Shown here piece by piece: positions 6,116 to 8,140 of a stretch of DNA of 8,140 nucleotides. The stretch's first letter is position 1, and the number at the start of each line of letters is the position of its first letter. The DNA is taken from positions 3,519 to 11,658 of the forward strand of contig QIAS01000363.1 in the NCBI GenBank assembly GCA_003225615.1. The letters are read 5' to 3'. Below the pieces are notes generated by a model. It ran no database searches. It was not told where the DNA came from and was given only the letters and a program-made list of their open reading frames with translations. The position numbers were made by a program, and so were the translations under genes. The stretch comes from Acidobacteriota bacterium (GTDB taxonomy: Bacteria > Acidobacteriota > Terriglobia > Terriglobales > Acidobacteriaceae).

Positions 6116-7035
6116 GTAGTTGCGAACAGAACGGCAACCGTGAGCAGCAGCAGCAGCCCCATGTAAGTGCGGCGCACCATCCTTCTCTGGTGCGCCAGTT
6201 CAAAATAGCGTTTCTGGCTGGCCTCAATCTGCGCCACCGTCTCGGAAAGTGCCTGGGGCAGGGGCATAGCGACAAGGATTTGGCCGCGTTCACCAACCGA
6301 AGCGTTGCCCAAAATGTACTGCGTGTGGTCCCAAGTGAAAATCGTCGGACCATTGCCGAGATGAGCGGGAATCTTTGCTTTTAGTACGGGCCAGGCAGCA
6401 GGGATGCCAAAACTTGCTTCCGCATTGCCGTCGAGCAATGCCACTGCGAATCCGCCTTGGAGAGTGGCTTCATGGCGGCGGAATTCGCTAACCACCGTAC
6501 TGAAGCTGTGGCCGGCAAAAGCGTGTTGGGTATCAGGCGAAGCCGCAATACTCACCGCTTCAGAATGCGCGTTCTGCGCCGCGTAATTCGAGAGCAGAGA
6601 AGCCATCATCGCTGTGTCTTCGCGCACTTCCTGCACCGGCCGCGAAAACCACTTGTCAATGGAGCGGTTCATGAGCACGTAGGAGAACCAGAACATCACA
6701 ATGACCGGCGCAAAGGAGAGCAGCAAGGCACCCACTACCATGCGCGTCCGGAACTTGGAACCCAGGACGCCCAGGCGCCGCTCGGCAAAAAGCTTCAGCA
6801 GATTGCGCCCCAGCACGAATGTGATGGCGACGAACAGCAGAAAAATTACCGCCGAAAGTGCGGTAAAGAATAAAAGCTGCTGATTCGTATCAGGATTTAG
6901 GAAGGGAAGATCAAATGAAGTCTGAGATAAAAGAATACCGAAGAGCAGAACAATCCCGATAACCAGCAGGACTATGACTTTGCGGCGGCGCTGCGGGTTC
7001 TTTTCCGGAACACGATTTGAACTGGGACCGGACAC
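5857..7035 (-). CDS. NtrY-like sensor kinase, N-terminal membrane part, frameshifted in HAMP
   Basis: The GTG at 7035 is the first possible start because an in-frame TAG lies three codons upstream (7042-7044); the ribosome site is weak. Genuine sequence runs for about 327 residues. It has a basic N-terminus, then membrane helices at about 20-37, 54-75, 99-120 and 291-315. An extracytoplasmic sensor region spans about 125-285, opening RSIDKWFSRPVQEVREDT, which resembles NtrY proteins. The HAMP start is TQPVAALAEA (318-327). After A327 (6055-6057) the frame reads a Trp/Arg-rich shadow of the HAMP/PAS region and stops at 5857-5859, so a product from this allele would lack PAS and kinase domains. 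The gene is preceded by a 153-base gap with a TATAAT box and is probably the first gene of a kinase-regulator operon. The signal sensed is unknown. Confidence 0.85.
   Translation of the reverse strand: MSGPSSNRVPEKNPQRRRKVIVLLVIGIVLLFGILLSQTSFDLPFLNPDTNQQLLFFTALSAVIFLLFVAITFVLGRNLLKLFAERRLGVLGSKFRTRMVVGALLLSFAPVIVMFWFSYVLMNRSIDKWFSRPVQEVREDTAMMASLLSNYAAQNAHSEAVSIAASPDTQHAFAGHSFSTVVSEFRRHEATLQGGFAVALLDGNAEASFGIPAAWPVLKAKIPAHLGNGPTIFTWDHTQYILGNASVGERGQILVAMPLPQALSETVAQIEASQKRYFELAHQRRMVRRTYMGLLLLLTVAVLFATTWLALFLSKLVTQPVAALAEATWRCARRMKSATWCDRSTAWRKNWNPAAGRLRRPAARWVQPTSHSSSVDGTLKPFLRVSRRVFCR
6049..6066 (-). pseudogene. Frameshift junction in the HAMP domain of the NtrY-like kinase
   Basis: Upstream, the frame reads TQPVAALAEA; downstream, a different frame reads RRGYLEVRAADEIGDL. 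Both belong to one HAMP domain and join at about this position. Restoring one frame needs an extra 3n+1 bases. Alignment by eye to a canonical HAMP suggests roughly 20-35 bases are missing. The present sequence contains one copy of CGCCGAGGC (- strand, 6064-6056), which fits both Leu-Ala-Glu-Ala in one frame and Arg-Arg-Gly in the other. The lesion could be a true mutation or an assembly error. Confidence 0.75.
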
Positions 7036-7097
7036 TTCTATCTACACCCCGGCGGGCTTCATTATTCTCATGATGACCGACAGATGAGTGCGGTTTC

Positions 7098-7103
7098 ATT
7101 ATA
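7098..7103 (-). promoter_or_regulatory. TATAAT -10 box ahead of the kinase-regulator operon
   Basis: The - strand reads GCGGCTATAATGAAACC here, a perfect -10 hexamer in the gap between the glycosylase and kinase genes. Transcription would start near 7091, about 56 bases before GTG 7035. The best upstream TTGCAC is 21 bases away, too far for a standard -35, and there is no TGn extension, so the promoter is only probable. The rest of the 153-base gap (7036-7188) shows no convincing terminator, operator or small gene. Confidence 0.4.
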
Positions 7104-7188
7104 GCCGCAGGTGTAGCGGGAAGGGTGCAAGAGAGCCGATGAATGTAGCAGAGGCCGAGCACGGTTGAACGGCCCACGCCCTCCCACG

Positions 7189-7971
7189 TCAGGGGAGATA
7201 CGGCTTCAGCGGGCAAGCCTCGCAGCGTGCTTTCGATTTGACACAGTAATTCTTTCCGACACCTACGATAAGTCCATGCATTTCGTTATATATCTGGACT
7301 AATGGAGAGCGTTTGGCAATGCTCATGGATGAAGGTGGGTGAGAGGTACCGGGCACAATCGTTGCGGAGATGGACTTGCTACCTTCACTTGGGAACGAAA
7401 CATCACTGGCAAGCGGAGCCAAGGCACGTTCAAGCACAGCTCGGATTTCTTCGTACCCTGCTTTCTCGGCGAGAATTCCGTGGCGATCGAGGACGCGCCG
7501 CGTGTATGCGTCGACCACAAAGACCGGGTGGTTCCCCGCATACAGGAGGATAGAATCCGCAGTCTCAGGACCGACCCCGTTGAGCGCAAGTAATTCTTCG
7601 CGAAGCCTCTCCGTGGATTGCGCGAACATTTGATTCAGTGACCCGCCGTAATGTTCGTCCAGATAAGACACAAAGGTCTTCAGGCGTCGCGCCTTTTGCC
7701 GGAAATATCCAGCGGATCGAATCAAAGCTTCCAGTTGCGGCAGAGGTACGCGACGGATTCCCTCCAAGGTGAGCAGACCGGAGGCGCGCAAGCTGCGGAG
7801 CGCGCGCTCGACGTTGGTCCAGGCAGTGTTTTGCGTCAGGTAAGCGCCGACGATGACTTCAAATCGCGTTCGAGCAGGCCACCAGTGTTGGCGTCCCCAG
7901 GCACGAAACAGGGTTTCGTAGTAGGCCCGGACCTGTTCTTCATTGGACCGCGTTTTCTCTGCCAGCTTCAC
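7189..7971 (-). CDS. Endonuclease III-related HhH-GPD DNA glycosylase (COG2231-like)
   Basis: 260 aa. The HhH-GPD fold of base-excision-repair glycosylases is clear: FEVIVGAYLTQNTAWTNVERAL (37-58 region), hairpin LNGVGPETADSILLYAG (130-146), and catalytic Asp D154 in VFVVDAYTRRVL. Where E. coli Nth has catalytic Lys120 (VGRKTA) this protein has E136 (VGPETA), so a monofunctional glycosylase without lyase activity is more likely than a true Nth. This variant is typical of the endonuclease III-related family that includes H. pylori MagIII. The Fe-S region has C243-x6-C250-x2-C253, but the fourth ligand position is L259. A Ser/Pro-rich stretch (about 190-222) seems to be inserted just before IYNEMHGLIVGVGK. 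Start: GTG 7971 preceded by GGAACGA; no other start codon lies in frame up to the TGA at 8047-8049. The substrate base is unknown. Confidence 0.88.
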   Translation of the reverse strand: MKLAEKTRSNEEQVRAYYETLFRAWGRQHWWPARTRFEVIVGAYLTQNTAWTNVERALRSLRASGLLTLEGIRRVPLPQLEALIRSAGYFRQKARRLKTFVSYLDEHYGGSLNQMFAQSTERLREELLALNGVGPETADSILLYAGNHPVFVVDAYTRRVLDRHGILAEKAGYEEIRAVLERALAPLASDVSFPSEGSKSISATIVPGTSHPPSSMSIAKRSPLVQIYNEMHGLIVGVGKNYCVKSKARCEACPLKPYLP

Positions 7972-8140
7972 TCGTTCCAGTCTATGACAAAACCAAACCG
8001 CAGACGGACACGAGGGCGCGGAGGCGGCTAAGCCTAGGTCACCGAATCACATAAGGTCATGTCCTGCGGAAGCTTTGAAAATTCGCAGGTGGGCAAACTC
8101 CGCGCCGAATGCGCCTCTCCGCAAGCCAGCACCAGCGCTG
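7972..8140. other. Right edge: short non-coding gap and possible gene end
   Basis: No gene can be called with confidence. On the - strand a frame open from the window edge ends at TAG 8034-8036 and reads LACGEAHSARSLPTCEF and then KLPQDMTLCDSVT; it could be the C-terminus of a gene upstream of the glycosylase. On the + strand an ATG at 8059 with AAGG just ahead (8053-8056) stays open for 27 codons to the edge. Both have GC-rich third positions, so composition does not separate them. CCTAGG at 8033-8038 is a simple palindrome. Confidence 0.25.

Noticed and set aside
7098..7129. Full sigma70 promoter TTGCAC to TATAAT on the - strand
   Set aside because: The spacer is 21 bases, outside the usual 16-19, so only the -10 box is reported.
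7036..7188. Sigma54 (-24/-12) promoter before the kinase gene
   Set aside because: A TTGCA word is present but no GG at the required distance; spacing fails.
7651..8031. 126-codon + strand frame across the glycosylase start
   Set aside because: Mostly antisense to the conserved HhH-GPD region; its sequence resembles no protein family.

Overview
The window reads as chromosomal DNA from a GC-rich, Gram-negative-type bacterium, most likely an Acidobacteriota (Terriglobia-like) member. That placement is inference. It rests on protein style, on the order ybeY - CBS/CorC protein - era, on an NtrY/NtrX-like two-component pair, and on short tandem heptanucleotide arrays (AGCCGGA and AGCTAGG types), which I remember as frequent in acidobacterial intergenic DNA. 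No mobile element, tRNA, rRNA or CRISPR array is visible.

Left part, + strand (1-2862): a tightly packed housekeeping operon. It holds the 3' part of ybeY (rRNA maturation endonuclease), a membrane CBS/CorC-family transporter-like protein whose ATG overlaps the ybeY stop, and era (ribosome-assembly GTPase with KH domain). Era carries an unusual N-terminal extension encoded by a tandem 7-bp repeat. After a 99-bp gap with a candidate promoter comes a small RsbW/SpoIIAB-type ATP-binding protein (2962-3408). It faces the next operon tail to tail across a second heptanucleotide array.

Right part, - strand (7971 down to 3472): an endonuclease III-related DNA glycosylase (COG2231-like), then a 153-bp gap with a perfect TATAAT box. 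Next is an NtrY-like membrane sensor histidine kinase, followed one base after its stop by an NtrX/NtrC-like AAA+ response regulator. The kinase reading frame is broken in the HAMP domain, between the last membrane helix and the cytoplasmic PAS/kinase part. All domains are present, but in two frames, apparently because of a small deletion of 3n+1 bases. The regulator has every AAA+ and phosphorylation residue I checked, but the sigma54-contacting GAFTGA loop reads NSFPGA.

Functionally, the left operon concerns 30S ribosome maturation plus a membrane protein commonly linked to ybeY. The right operon is an envelope-stress or nitrogen/redox type signalling pair of unknown signal. I see no wholly new multi-gene system. 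The most notable points are the translated heptad array in Era, the HAMP frameshift, the altered GAFTGA loop, and the glycosylase that lacks the catalytic lysine, lacks one Fe-S cysteine and has an extra Ser/Pro-rich segment.
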